This document shows, piece after piece, positions 11,504 to 23,564 of a stretch of 64,000 nt of DNA. Below the pieces are notes generated by a model. The model was not told the origin of the DNA, ran no database searches, and worked only from the letters and a program-made list of their open reading frames with translations. Numbering within the stretch: position 1 is the stretch's first letter; each line of letters opens with the position of its first letter. The stretch is from Rhynchonema sp. JSB1_4 (lineage: Eukaryota > Nematoda > Chromadorea > Monhysterida > Xyalidae): positions 62,001-126,000 of the forward strand of contig JASAMV010003498.1 of assembly GCA_030248065.1 (NCBI GenBank), given 5' to 3'. The position numbers and the translations under genes were made by a program.

Positions 11504-14500
11504 ATGACACACCGGACTGGTGAGTGTAGTTTCAATTCATTGTATAACTGCTGTTCTGCAAAAAAACTGACGGTCTGCAACTTGTCAATTCATACTTTCA
11601 GCCCATCAAAACCTTCGGACATTTCTTGGCCTGGTATTCTGGTGCCATCTCACCGCAGCACAAGGTCCAGCTGCACGCACGCACAAAACCGCGTCAAACC
11701 GCTGTGAACGCGCGTGTCTAACGCTGCACAGGTTTGATTTTAATTCACACAAAATGCGTAAATAATTGATGAGTATGGATATGGAATGAAACAAGCTGAC
11801 TTGCAGACGCGAAACCAAGGATGCACTTGGTGCAGATGTCAATGAACGATCAGTGGAGTTTCTCATGCCGTTTGAGACCATTTTCGAACAATCGCACGCT
11901 TTTGAGCACACCACCGAGAGAATCCGAATGTTTTGCAGGTACTATTGATGAATGTTTGACTCGTTATCACTATAAATGTGGTTTTTATTCCGCAGAAAAT
12001 TTCAGATCAGTGCTCAACTGCAATCGATGTTTGACGAACTGTGCCGGCAGGGGCGAGCTGATGCAGCTAGCGTTGAAGCCAAAGGAGATCATGTGTCGTG
12101 CTTACATTACACACTGTGAGCGATCTCACGTGTTTTGGGTTGTGTGCCTAACCGCCCCATCAGCTAACAGGGGCGGGCCGCCGTGTTTTTGTTCTTCTGT
12201 GGGACGGTCCGCCCCTCTGAAGGGTGTCGAACCGTCGACGCCTGGCTTTCACGATTGAATTGAGCTGGGGCAAATGATTACGTACGACGGCCTAAAGTAC
12301 GAACGCTACTACGCAGGCCCATGTTCATCCACTTCCAGGAGAGTCAACCTTGCGCTTAGGCCGCTCTTTGACACCAGCGGAGAGCGAAATTTCGCTCTCC
12401 GCCGGTGTCAGAGAGCGGACTAAGGCTTATTCTTAGGCTTAGGCTTATGGATATGCTTGTACTTGGGCCTATAATTAAGATTTGGCTTAGGCTTTCGCCT
12501 AATCGCACATTACTCGCACTCGCACATCACGCAAGTGCTAGAAAAATCACTGCTTACATTCACACATCAATTTCTGAAAGCCAACGACTGGGACAGAGTT
12601 GTCAACGAAAAAGCGTGGTTCACCGTTTGCATCTCTACACTGCATGCAAAGCGCGCATGTATAAGTGTTTCCTGTTTTTCTTGGTCCAAGGAAACGCGCG
12701 GGCCCGTGTTATAACTGAACTTCTAGTTGAGGTCGAGATTACAATTTCGATTCAATCAGGCAGCTGGCAAAAACGTGTCAAAGTTTGCCTGTGGAATCTA
12801 ACAACAACAATGTTTCACATGCTCGCTGTGAGCTTTGTGCGTGTGTGCTGCCAGCATGTCAATGAAACATTTCACATGTTTGCTGCTGAGTGCAGTGCTT
12901 GGATTAACAAGGACACGTTCTTAATCTCTTTCATTGGTTTCTGAAATCTCGACCCCAAACTGGAGTTGAGTTATAACATGGGGTAGCTTGTTTCCTTTGA
13001 CTTGCATAAAAAGGAAACACTTATGTATACCTATACATGCGTATACGTTTCTACGTATGGTTTCTATTTTGGTCATTAAATCTCGATGTCCCCCTGGGTG
13101 TCGATGTCCCCCTAACATGAAATCACCTTCATATGCCGCGTAGTTGCATATCAATCGAGTTTGGGTTGTTACTGCCTTGGTGAAAGTGACCAATGGAGGG
13201 CATGTACTCTGAATCGGCCGTCACGAATCACCATCGGCAACATCCGGGTGAAATGAAAGTATTTATCCACTTCTGGTCTCCCGCCGACGGTGATTCGTGA
13301 TAGCCGATTCGATGTGATCTCCATTTTTCAAATATAGTAAGCCGCAATAATTCTTAGTCGATTGGCATGCAAACGTACTTTGTATCCCTCACATACTTTC
13401 CTAGGGGGACATCGACAACCAGGGGGACATCCAACCTGAATCTCTTTCGATGTGTACTGTTGTTATTATTGCGCCTACTTTGTCTTAACTGTGTGGGACG
13501 GTGACTTTTCTCTCAAAAGAGCAGTAGGGCGGTCCGACACCCTTCAGATTTTGACCTTCCTGGGATAGTCCTTGACTGTCCAAAATGCATGGGTGTCTAG
13601 CCGTTGCAGGACGGTCCGTTGCATAATCCGTCTTTTGTTACCGCGCAGCAATGTACTTCTGCGCATTCACTTCTAATCGAGTACGTGCAGTTAAAAAGCA
13701 CGAGCTCAGTCAGAGCCGATCTTGTGCACTGGACTTCTGAGGGCTCTCATGCTCGCGAACTCGACCTTAGTTGTGCTAATTTGTGAGAACATTCTGATAG
13801 CCTCCAACATAGTGAAACTGTGCAACAATTTCAGCAGCCGTATTCGAATGCTTGTTCGAAAAACGGGCCGGGGTTCGCTCGGACTGCGAAGCGAAACGTG
13901 ATCGTTTGCAGGCCGTTATACAACTGGACGAATACACCATGATGCACAACAAAGACAGTTTGGAGGAGACTTGCATGTGAGTGCGGGTAGCAATTTTTTT
14001 GGAAATGGCCACCTCCCAGGGGCGTACCGAGGTTGTCGCGCTTGAATAACCAGCGCCCCATGGGCTATTCCGAAGCAGGAACATGCAACTATTGTATGTA
14101 CCTGAGAAATGTTCGAAAGTCGCGCCCGCGTGCTTCAGGCGTCGCATCAGATCGGCCATTTTCAGCTTTGTATTTATTACAAACTCCGATGAATTCCAAT
14201 GTCACAAATAAGCAAGGTACCCTGCACCAACTCTTGCTGTAGGTCAGTATAGGTGTCTTGCACGAGCCACAAATGGTAAATATGGCTTTTTTAAAGTTGT
14301 CCCTATTGCGCAATCGTTTTCGCGTGAACACCGTGTTCTTTTGCACGGGCGTGTATAAAATGCGTGCTTGTGCACAATGAAACACTTCACGATGGTTGCT
14401 TTGGTCACATTGATCTGAACATTGTGGTACTGAAATTTTCCAGTGTGGAAAAAAGAAATCCATTATCAGATGACTTTGTATCTCAACCATCGCAGATGGA

Positions 14501-14588
14501 GATTATACAGTATGTCCAGTCCAACGCGTGGGCCCTATCAACTTTGAAAGCAATCACCAGCAATATGATAACGGTTTCCAAGTCGTAA
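11504..14588 (+). CDS. Unknown protein, probably secreted; up to seven exons
   Basis: Model: 11504-11519, 11602-11731, 11807-11938, 11996-12092, 13649-13769 (weak), 13835-13976 and 14444-14588 with a TAA stop; 260 residues if all are used. Phases fit throughout. The N-terminus has a basic stretch followed by a hydrophobic core (TFLGLVFWCHLTAAQG) compatible with a signal peptide. Well-supported coding stretches are ALGADVNERSVEFLMPFET, KFQISAQLQSMFDELCRQG, FECLFEKRAGVRSDCEAKRD and the C-terminal MEIIQYVQSNAWALSTLKAI. These parts are helical and contain scattered Cys. I do not recognise the family. The 12.1-13.6 kb intron is packed with palindromic elements. The tiny first coding exon and the 13649-13769 exon are the least certain parts. 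Confidence 0.5.
12365..12500. repeat. Perfect hairpin followed by degenerate TTAGGC repeats
   Basis: A perfect palindrome (GACACCAGCGGAGAGCGAAA and its inverse) at 12369-12412 is followed at 12420-12495 by several copies of TTAGGC/CTTAGG in a decayed array. Related hexamer runs are at 18041-18090, 46484-46545 and 62765-62822. Confidence 0.7.
12660..13025. mobile_element. Palindromic MITE, TATAAGTGTTTCC ends
   Basis: The left end reads TATAAGTGTTTCCT and the right end AGGAAACACTTATG. The arms also share TTATAACTNAAC and GAGGTCGAGAT. The centre carries the inverted motif pair AATGTTTCAC (12810) and TGAAACATT (12863). The left arm is clearly related to the element at 40445-40700. There is no coding capacity. 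Confidence 0.7.
13081..13436. mobile_element. Palindromic element with GATGTCCCCCT ends
   Basis: The left arm has CGATGTCCCCCTGGGTGTCG at 13083 and the inverse TAGGGGGACATCGACAACC lies at about 13403. A second inverted block, CACGAATCACCATCGGC / GCCGACGGTGATTCGTG, is nested inside at 13222-13304. It looks like a MITE or a composite foldback. Confidence 0.6.
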
Positions 14589-14811
14589 TCCCATAGTGAT
14601 CGCACACATTAATAGTGCTTGCTTTCAAATGATACGTCCCTGCATGGCTAAAAAATGAACCATCAGTTCATGGCATCACAACAAAAGTTCGAGTTTCTTC
14701 TTTCGACGTCTAGCCCATTAGGCCTGTGGAAACAAAAAGGCAAATTGATAATGAATTGATTAATAAACTTTAAACGAGCCCAAAAGACACTTACATTATG
14801 TACCTAGTCTC

Positions 14812-15077
14812 CTATGATTTATTTGGTCGGTATCCGGATGCTTTTACGTGACCCTCAAAGTTCCCTTTGAGCGAACCATCCAGTTTGAATTGATTGCTTT
14901 TGGCATCGGTCAATTCTTCAGGCTCTTTAGGTTCCGCTGTTGGTATAATGATCACAGGAGCTGGCGCTTTGGGCTGTCCCTGGCTTATACCCAAACCCAT
15001 ATTAAAGGCTATAGCACTGCGTAGTTCAGCCAGCTCTTCTGCAGTCATTGAATCCAGCACTTGTTGTACGTGCTCCT
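14812..15077 (-). CDS. Last exon of an unrecognised gene
   Basis: The acceptor (GCTGTTTTCAG) precedes an 88-codon open exon ending in a stop at 14812. The sequence includes VLDSMTAEELAELRSAIAF, a short amphipathic helix, then a Pro/Ala-rich linker and a basic tail ending YRPNKS. Codon usage looks genuine. Upstream exons on the minus strand were not found; the transposon cluster at 15.6-17.8 kb may lie in its intron. It is convergent with the gene ending at 14588. Confidence 0.5.
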
Positions 15078-15640
15078 CTGAAAACAGCATATGTACATAC
15101 CATATTACAGACATCATTTTTTAACCAGCAGTGATCCGGCCTTGGTCACGAGGTCATGACTCAGCATTGAAGGCAAAATATCACCTGATGCGACACTCAC
15201 TTCGACGTCGAGCCAAAGGCGGATCCAGGGGGGCCACAGGGACCATGCCCCCTCCTTTGGTCCATTTGGCCCTTGAAGGGGCCACCGTTTCGGAAGGAAG
15301 AAGGAAAGAAACCCCTAAATCGCAAGATTTTCACTCTGATACACTTTAAAAGTCGAAAACTCGCGCGCTTCGCGCGTCAGATACACCCATTTTCGATGAA
15401 GTTTGGCTTTCGCGCGGGTAAAAACAAAGTGCCAAAATTTCGCGCGCTTTGTTATATTTTGTTTAATGTTTGGTGTAGAAAGCGCGGCACTCTAAACAAG
15501 CACGAGATAAGAACGACTTTTCAAAAATGGAACAGGCACTGGATAAAAATGACTTTTTGGATTTGGCCGCTTTCTTGGCCAAAAGCTGGATCCGCCACTG
15601 CTTCGACCGCACTTATGTTGGCGCACGCCGAATAAACGGC

Positions 15641-16891
15641 TTTAAAGGGACAATTCCACTCAGATATACGGGGGTGATCCAAAACAAGCGTAAAAACTAT
15701 GTTGCAATACTGTTTTGCAAAAACTAAAAACCATTCAAAAAGTAAAAATATGTCCACTGATAATGTTAAGCACAACCTGAATTTTTGTGCAGGAATCAGG
15801 CACCAAGCTGAAATGTAAACCACGTGAGCTAGTATTTTCTCCTTCAACGTTGTACTTTAATATTTTTTCAGCTGAAAAAATATTTTTGTAATCGCTGTGC
15901 TTTACATAGGAGCATTGATTTTTTCATCTCGAAAGATTAAAAAATATTACAAAATGCTGGGTGCGCGCTTGGTACTTAAGGCGGACGCGCGTGGAGCGCT
16001 TTTTTCAGCTGAAAAAAGATTAAAAAATATTACACAACCTAGAGCGACGTTATCATTTTTTCGCATTTTATGCATGATTTTTAAACTTAAATTGATGTTT
16101 CAATTGCAAAGTGACTGGTGTAAAGTAAGTGATGAAACAACAGTGAGTGTCTCAAAAAAATTCGGACGAATGAATATGTGCAAGTTCTAGGAAATAACAT
16201 GATCTAAACTTGACCAGAAACAAAAGGGTCGCATGTCATGCACAAAAATCTTGGGTAGAAATCACTCTTTCCTGAATCGTGATCCAATTCGCCGTGATTT
16301 CGATCATAACATTCATAATATTTCAACGAGCATAACGTTATCATCATAAATAACACTCAAGAAATCGGCCAATCAAGTTTTTAAACCACTGGGACCACTC
16401 ACAAAACAGCAAAACTTGACCGTCAGATCGAATTTAGAACAACGTCGGACCACCACGTTGTTTTTGGTCAAGTTTAGATAGTCTTATTTCCCGGAATTTG
16501 CACATTCATTCGTCCGAATTTTTTTGGGACACCCAAAGTTGTTTCGTGACTTGCTTTATACCAGTCACTTTGCAATTGAAACACCAATTTAAGTTTAAAA
16601 TGAATGCATAAATACGAAAAAATGAAAAAGTCGCTCTCCGATTTGTAATCTTTTTAAATCTTTCTTCAGCTGAAAAAAGCGCTCCGCGCGCGTCCGTCTT
16701 AAGTACCAAGCGCGCACCCTGCATTTTGTAATATTTTTTAATCTTTCAATATGAAAAAATCAATGCTCCTATGCAAAGCACAGCGATTACAAAAATATTT
16801 TTTCAGCTGAAAAAATATTAAAGTACAACGTTGAAGGAGAAAATACTGTACTTTCTGATACCAACTTATTTGAGTGGAATTACCCCTTTAA
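15641..16891. mobile_element. 1.25-kb palindromic transposon with TTTAAAGG ends
   Basis: The outer ends are TTTAAAGGGACAATTCCACT and the inverse of TTAAAGGGGTAATTCCACTC. Further in, the arms share CTTCAACGTTGTACTTTAAT, TTTTTCAGCTGAAAAAAT, GGTACTTAAG and CGGACGCGCG over more than 300 bases per arm. A TTAA or TTA target duplication is likely. The interior includes an ATGTTTCA site at 16095. There is no transposase. Other elements with TTTAAAGG termini are at 23707-24800 and 32280-33360. Confidence 0.8.
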
Positions 16892-16936
16892 CACCGGTCG
16901 AGGAGGCATTAATGGGTGGAATTCACTAAACAAGGT

Positions 16937-17725
16937 CAACGCTCACAGTCAACCTCTAAGTGAAAAGTCCAACGTCAGACGTTTCGGTGTCACGCTGCCT
17001 GATGCCACGCACAGATGCGCGATTCTCCAAACGAACGGTCAACTGCGTTGCGGCGTTGTGCAGTGCGTGGCTGGTGGCTGTATGCTTTTCTCGCCGTAAG
17101 ATTATTTTAAGGATGCAACACAAGCGTTTTGGAAGAGTATTTCCGAGTTAAATGAATTTCTGAACAGCGTTGAAAAAAAGAAAAAAAATGGTTTTTGTTA
17201 AAAAAATTTTTGTTGGTTTTTTAAAGGTCGGCGAAGTGAACTTTTCCAGCACCGAAGAAAAATGAAAGGAAAGTATCTGTTTAGATAGTAAGTTGAAAAA
17301 CTTTACCAAGGGTGTTGGAATAGACCACAAGTCAAAAAACGTGATTATAAATTACTTTCGTGAGAATTTTTTTTGCATTTTGGAGTAAAAATTGAGCAGA
17401 TTTGCAACGCTGTTCCTGAAGAGAGGCAAACAAGTAAACGAGTGATATCCAACGGCGGTGCAAAACAGTTTGATTGCGGTCAATGTAACGTTACATATTT
17501 TCAATATAACTGGACAGAAATTATTGAAGCTATGATATAATCTTCCAAAACGCTTGTGTTACATCCTAAAAATAATACCTCCCGAGAAAGGTCTCCACCC
17601 ACGCACAACAACGCGTCACAGTTGATCCCTCGTCCAGAGCACCGCGTCTGGTGCATGAGTCAGCGTGACACCGAAACATCTGAACTTCGACGTTGAGGTT
17701 GACGGTGAGCTTGATTTTGTTTTTT
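16937..17725. repeat. Inverted duplication of a Cys-containing exon-like segment
   Basis: Arms of about 200 bases (16937-17146 forward, 17535-17725 inverted) share ACGTCAGACGTTTCGGTGTC-type sequence and AAAACGCTTGTGTT. On the minus strand the right arm keeps an open frame (17566-17778) containing EVQMFRCHADSCTRRGALDE; the left arm is decayed. Whether the right arm is a live exon is unclear. Confidence 0.45.
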
Positions 17726-18265
17726 TGATTTCCACCTATTGTCATCCCATTGATGTCAGAAGGCACGCGATTAACCACCGACTGTATGATTTAATCGCAG
17801 AGCTACGGTGTGCATCGAACCAATAATAAAGTGTGTCTCAATAACAACAAAAGCCCAAATCGCTATTACCTCCTAAAAATTTGATCATCAGTGGTAGTAA
17901 CGAGTCCAGTTCGTCTCCTTGGGAGAATGACACAACAAGAGGCAGCAGCAGCAGGATCGTCCGGGTGTGCTGCAATTTTTGTACTGTGGACGGTCCGGGG
18001 ACATCGTCGCGCGTTTTGACTTGGTCGCGCGTATTTCAACTAGCTTCAGTTTAGGCTAAGGCCCAGGCTTAGGCTTAGGCTTCCAGCTTTCCCTAACAGC
18101 CGGATATGTTGTAATTCACAAAACGCGCGACCATGTGACAAAGAGCACAGCCGGCGATCCGGTTCTTGTGTGTTAAAATTTAGCGTGGTCAAGTGCTTTG
18201 ACGATGACGAATGAAATATGAAAAGCTTTGTAAAGGACCAGTGTTCGCACGTTTTTTTGTGCCAT

Positions 18266-20903
18266 ATGCGTCTAGCAGGCTTAGGCTTATGGGCTGCGTG
18301 GTTTGTTCACGCCAGCATGGGAGGAGATCAGGTCTTAGCACAAAATATATCAGATGGCCCATGCTTTCAAATGCAATGCCAAAAACACCTCGATGTGTAG
18401 CCATTTGCTCGTGAGGGTTGGCGGCGTGTGATGTGCATTTACTTATCTGCATTGGGGAAAAAGCCGCAGGAGCAGACCTGCGTTCCATGTCAAATTTGTT
18501 TTAGATCCGATTTGGAGGGGGCGAGTGGTCAAAGCAAAAATTACTCCTTCTTGTATAATTTCACGTAAAAAACAAGCTGGGTTAACAATTACTCACCAGG
18601 TTCATCGTGTAAATATTCACCAACACTGTTGAACTTTTAAAAAACACTATCTGGTCTTTCGATTTTGATGATGCAAAGCTGGAAGCGCGGCTGCAACCCA
18701 GTCAAGTAATGTTCTGTTCAATATGGGTGGGCAATTACATACACCCTAATGTGCACACTGTTCATACAATTTGTACTGAACTTCGGTATCGCATGCAATG
18801 CGGTTTGCACAATCATTCAATGCGGATACCTTGCTAATAGATACTTTCTTTTAATATTCCTTGTTTGAATGCCATGACTTCGTTTCATAACCAGCGCGTA
18901 GCCAAGTATCGAGGGCGGTGCACATATAGGAAAAACATTGAATTTCCAAGGACTAAGATTGCATTCAGCGCTCGCATATGGCACAACCACATTGACTATT
19001 TCGCTATGGTTGCTGTATGAACGGACTCCAATGGTCACTTTCCGATCCCAATAGATTAGTTCTTCTTTGAAGTAAACGACGGGATCCAATTTGTGAGCTT
19101 CGTTATTCAAATACAAGCAGCCCAAAATAATACATAGGCAATACAGTTTGCACAATCAGTCAATGCGGATGCCTTTCTAATAATAACTTTATTCATACCG
19201 TGCTGGCATTGCTGTTGTTGCGTTCTCAATACTCGTGTATCGAGGGCGGTGCGATTTTCCAAGGTTCTAAGGACTAGGCACGATTGCATTCAGTACTTAC
19301 ATGGCACAACCACATTGACGATTTCGCTATGGAATTATTCTTCTAACTGTTGCTATATGAACAGACTTGAATGGTCACTTTCGGATCCCAATAGTTTAGT
19401 TCTTCTTTGAACTGAATGACGCGATCTAATTTATGAGCTTCCTCATTAATAAACACGCAGAATAGTACATAATGCAAGCAGTTTGCATAGTCTATCAATG
19501 CGGATACCATAGCACTGCTTTTGCTGCGTTCCCAATATGGAGGGCGGCGCGACGGAAAAAACACTCTGCCAAATTTGGAGGGTTGGAACAAGTTTATGTA
19601 ACTACAGATGTTTTTTCTTCCTGGAACAAAAGCACATTTTCCAACGTTTTTTGCTGCTAGTTTTAAATCTTTGGGTCTCCCTGAACCAGGGTTGGAAAAA
19701 AATTTTTTTTAAACAAGTTTTTTTTTAAAAAAGTCTGAGATTCGGGGAAATTTTGCCAAATTTGCCTAAAAAACGCGCAAAATTGGTGAAAAATGCAACT
19801 TTAGTGACTTGGTTTGCATCACTTATCAAGGGTGTTTACGTCATTTCGGTGCGATTCAACAGTCTGTGCTTGATATGGACCGATGATTGCTGCTCTGTGG
19901 TATCGGACACAACAGTTTGTGACCGAATAAGCAAGATTCACACATAAACCACACAGAATTGAGAATATAAGCGCAAGAAATACTTGTCGGGTATCTGAAT
20001 CGGTCGTATATATCCCAACCTGATGGGTCATGACATCGAAGTACCATGTAGGTACATGCGTACTGTGTCCCATGTATCACGGGAAGGTATAATAACATCA
20101 TTTGGGGTATGTTAAGTACCAAATACATGCCCCAAAGGTGATTTTGTGAAGAAAATTTTTCGACCCTTGAGAAAAAATGACAAAAAATAACCCACCAAAA
20201 GGCCATTTTTGGACGTTTTAGAACATTTTGTTCCCCCGAAAAATTTTTAAAAAAATTTTTTTCTTAAAAAAATTTTTATCAAATACCTTTTTCCTAAAGA
20301 AAAAAATTTAAAAAAAAATTTTTTTTTGCCCAACCCTGCCCTGAACCAAAAGGGATTTTTTAAATAATGACTTTTGAATAAAATGTATTTTTCCCACCGC
20401 TTTCGATGTAGTTGATGTTTCATTCTCTAGTACGTACATAAAGGTGATGACTTTGGTCTAAAATACTGAACAACAAGGCTCGTTATTCATTGAACCAGTG
20501 TACTTTTTATATGAATTTTCTGAAAGATTATTGTTCATACATTGAATTCCACTCTGGTCTCAATTGTGTCCGTTGCAGCGCCTTCCAACGTTTCGAGACG
20601 TGCTACTTCAGCAGTCTGGTTCGGCACTGCCGCATCAACGAATCGGAGTTCTGGCTGCCGCTGCAGGAGGCATCGACCGACGCGATGAGTGCTATGATCA
20701 GATCCATGTCTGAGACTGGTGACATGCCTGAAGCGTGCAACCAGTTGCCTGATTGGCCAAGACTGCTCAAACCCACCACTCAACCGGACGCAGACGCGCA
20801 CAAACAGACCGCTGTGGGTGGAGTGGGAAGGACTTGCATGTCGGCTTGGACAATTGTGGCGTATTGCTTTTCTGCTCGCACGTCTTCGATATTAGATTTC
20901 TGA
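18266..20903 (+). CDS. Cysteine-rich secreted protein, two exons, 151 residues
   Basis: Exon 1 is 18266-18396 and exon 2 is 20579-20903 (stop TGA); phase 2 joins exactly (GT|GTAG donor, GTTGCAG acceptor). The protein starts with a clear signal peptide (MRLAGLGLWAAWFVHASMG). It continues with an N-glycosylation site (NIS) and a Cys-containing domain with PCFQMQCQKHLDVAFQRFET and CYFSSLVRHCRI, then a linker. The C-terminus has MSAWTIVAYCFSARTSSILD, which is hydrophobic and could act as a GPI-type or membrane signal. I do not recognise the family. The first exon overlaps two TTAGGC hexamers, which encode the Leu-Gly of the signal peptide. The 2.2-kb intron holds a tandem duplication and a hAT-type MITE. 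The start could instead be 18218. Confidence 0.6.
18780..19560. repeat. Three imperfect tandem units of about 350 bases
   Basis: The phrase AATGCGGATACC/GCC recurs near 18819, 19161 and 19499. The phrase 'ATTTGTGAGCTTC' with its neighbours recurs near 19089 and 19431. On the minus strand the units keep related open frames (for example HKLDPVVYFKEELIYWDRKV and HKLDRVIQFKEELNYWDPKV). They are likely a decayed exon array or a short duplicated pseudogene inside the intron of the 18266-20903 gene. Confidence 0.6.
19687..20338. mobile_element. hAT-type MITE with perfect 8-bp target duplication
   Basis: The termini are CAGGGTTGG...CCCAACCCTG and the flanks are CCCTGAAC at 19679-19686 and 20339-20346, an exact 8-bp duplication. 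It is related at the ends to the element at 2300-2821. The interior is about 650 bp with no transposase frame. It sits inside the intron of the cysteine-rich secreted protein gene. Confidence 0.85.
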
Positions 20904-21268
20904 CGTGATAGGACGGTTTCATTTTTATACGTAGTTTTTATTGATTGTTCTCAGAAATCTACATTTCCGAACATCGCCCACGGATGTGAAGTACATGATC
21001 ACAGGGTTTTTCAGCGACTAATGTGCTGCTTTTGTTGGCTTGCTTGATTTGTGTCATTATTACGCATTATTTTGTCATGTTATCAACGCAAAAACATTAT
21101 TTTGATGAACAATAAAAATGCTTTGTTCAGCATCAATGCATTGCGTGCGCTACATCAATGGATTGCGTACAAACACGGGAAAGCAAGAGAACCACATGAA
21201 AATAGAATACAAACAAAAGTTAAACATCAAAAAATTCTCGAAACGACGACAAGAACATCGGACGGAAT

Positions 21269-23406
21269 CTACAGGTATCGGCGGAAGAAGTGGCGCCAGT
21301 GTTGTCTGCGTCTGAGTTCGCCCTCGGTGCAGGCGCCCGTGCAGCCGTCCAGCACTGTAACAATGGGTTACGGTAATTATACCTGCCATGCGCAATATCT
21401 CGTGATTATTAGGAAACGTGTAAAACAACAATTCTTGGGATTCATGTGTGGATTGTACAGAAATGTGTTTTCTGATTGCCCGTTTCGCCCTGCTTTCACA
21501 AACGGACGGTGCATCCGATCAGCATCAGTGTGCTTGCAACAGATGGTCAAATGGTCTGCCGTTGATGTGTGCGTTTGAATTTATTTCAAACTGACTAAAA
21601 ATCTGAGAACCAACCTTTCTTCTGTATGGCTCCATCGGTAAACTTTACACTGCACGTCTTCAGTGCGTTGAAGTCATTGCATTTGGTGCACACAGTGCGA
21701 CACGCGGCTTGCATTTCGGTACGTTCCATATTCACTGACTCAGTGCCAGTCGCAAAATTGATTTGACTGTTCTCTTGGCTGAAGATGTGGATAAATTTCA
21801 TTTTAAGCAGTTTTTTCCATTATCTGCCACAGAGCAGTTGGCTTTTTTAACTGAAATGGATCGCAAACTTTGGCATGACCAGCCATAGTAAACTGAACCA
21901 GATAAACTGGCAATCTGCAAGTGACAAACTCAGTCATCGTGACCTGAAATCGAGGTGGTTGAAAACTGACAAGTGGACTCCACCGAGAAGCTGCTCCGTC
22001 GCAGTATACCTACGCCTCTAATTATTTGTCCCAAAGTGTAGAGCCATACATAGTAGGTCTCAGCCTGAGCTAATTCAATAAAATGTAAAAGACGAGCAAA
22101 ACTGCTCCAACCTAATGCAGTCAGTGACGGCTTGCTTTGCATCATCACACTCGTCGTTGTGTTTGCGACTGTGGTGGTGATGGCGGGCGTATATTGGCTG
22201 AAACATCACTGGTATCAATCATTATGATCAGCGCAGTATCAAACTTGATAATCAGATCCGATCTCGCGATCTGCCTTGGTCTCGTCACCTTTTTTGTTTT
22301 GCATTGCTGCCCCACTTTCGACTATAACGGGAGTGTAACATAGCCAGCATCATCATAACTGTTTTATGCTGGTCAATATCAGGGTCATCAATACCAACAC
22401 GAGTCACAAAATGGTCACGTGATCACGCCGAAACGGACCGATTACCATCACCACTTCTTAGACCGACTTAAGTCACTGAAACATCAGACAGCTGACCACG
22501 CGCGCGCTCGTGCATGCGAAGCTGGAGCACAACTGAGCCTGCTGGTGTATTGAAGCATACTGTACATGTATATACACAAGAATCAACTAACCACGGTTAC
22601 ACAGATCGCGATAATCACGGCACTGGAGATTCCGTGCATTTTGAAAACTGTTGAACGGTGTAGAGTTTATCGCACACTTTTAAAACGAAAATTGTGGCAG
22701 AAGTGACAATGAATACATATGTAGATATGGGTACAGCAGCGCTGTCAAGCAACTTAGACAAAAATTATTGCATCAACTGCTTTTTATTTTATAACTTTCA
22801 AATTCTGAAACGACACAAATTGACTTGAACGCTATATCAAAACGGGTTTTGTTAATTTTCTGTACACACATTCTTTTTAACCAATACTCCTTAGTTTTCC
22901 GCACCAAATCGAATGTCAATTACCTAATTTCAAGTTTACTTCCTGGGTGCCCATTCTGTACATCACCTGGTAGTGTATATGGTTGAGAAAACTGACATTT
23001 TGATCACTGTGGATGAGAACAGATTGCGTGACCACACCCTCTGCGGTTTGCGTATATTTGTGCAAAATGTCAAGCTCATGTTCGGGAGTGGTCGTCAAGA
23101 AGCTTTTACGCTGAAGAAAATGTCATTTATAAGCGTGGGTAAGAAGTGGTTGACATGACGGTTCATCCATGGTCTACAAAGTCCATATGATGAGATGCAT
23201 TATGAAACAAGCCAAACTTTTATTTTATTATGTCTAAATTTGACGCCATCAGCTGTACTTAGTTTATAATGCAGAAATGCCGTAAACGGGTGTTGCACTT
23301 TCGTCAAATCATTCGCAAACAAACTGAGCTGCAGAAAACCAAACACTTTCTCGTCATAAGTATGTGGAAAAAGTATGCCATGCGTCATCTTGTACAGTTT
23401 TGACAT
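21269..23406 (-). CDS. Cysteine-rich protein, five exons, 213 residues or more
   Basis: Exons (minus): 23406-23245, 23110-22967, 22197-22112, 21778-21615 and 21354-21269 (stop TAG). All four junctions are phase-consistent. Recognisable coding stretches are THGILFPHTYDEKVFGFLQL, TTTPEHELDILHKYTQTAEG, RKHNDECDDAKQAVTDC, EMQAACRTVCTKCNDF and LDGCTGACTEGELRRRQHW. The C-terminal half has a dense Cys pattern, with a basic tail. The layout vaguely recalls the second half of zona-pellucida/cuticlin-type extracellular proteins, but I cannot confirm that. A splice acceptor (TTTTCCACAG) lies just upstream of the first ATG, so a 5' exon with a signal peptide is likely. The acceptor of exon 3 is GATGTTTCAG, one of the overrepresented motif sites. 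Confidence 0.6.
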
Positions 23407-23564
23407 TGCATGTCTGTGGAAAACAAAAACACTTCTATATTATATTTTTAATCGCATCGTTATTGCATATTATACCATTATACGTGAACATTACGAAAAC
23501 ACTAGAAGTTTCATCATGGTCTATAAACTATAAAAATCAATTCGCAATATCTAAAGAAAATACA

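Noticed and set aside
14105..14161. Minus exon starting MADLMRRLKHAGATFEHFS with a CAG|GTACAT donor
   Set aside because: It looks plausible alone, but no partner exon was found and it lies in an intron of the plus gene.
21273..21374. Plus exon VSAEEVAPVLSASEFALGAG
   Set aside because: It is the reverse of the last exon of the minus gene 21269-23406, which fits in phase and has a stop.
22117..22227. Plus-strand membrane helix (LLCIITLVVVFATVVVMAGV) after a CTAATGCAG acceptor
   Set aside because: The complementary strand encodes a His/Asp/Cys exon that joins in phase with four other minus exons. Hydrophilic codons read backwards give hydrophobic ones, so this is probably a shadow.
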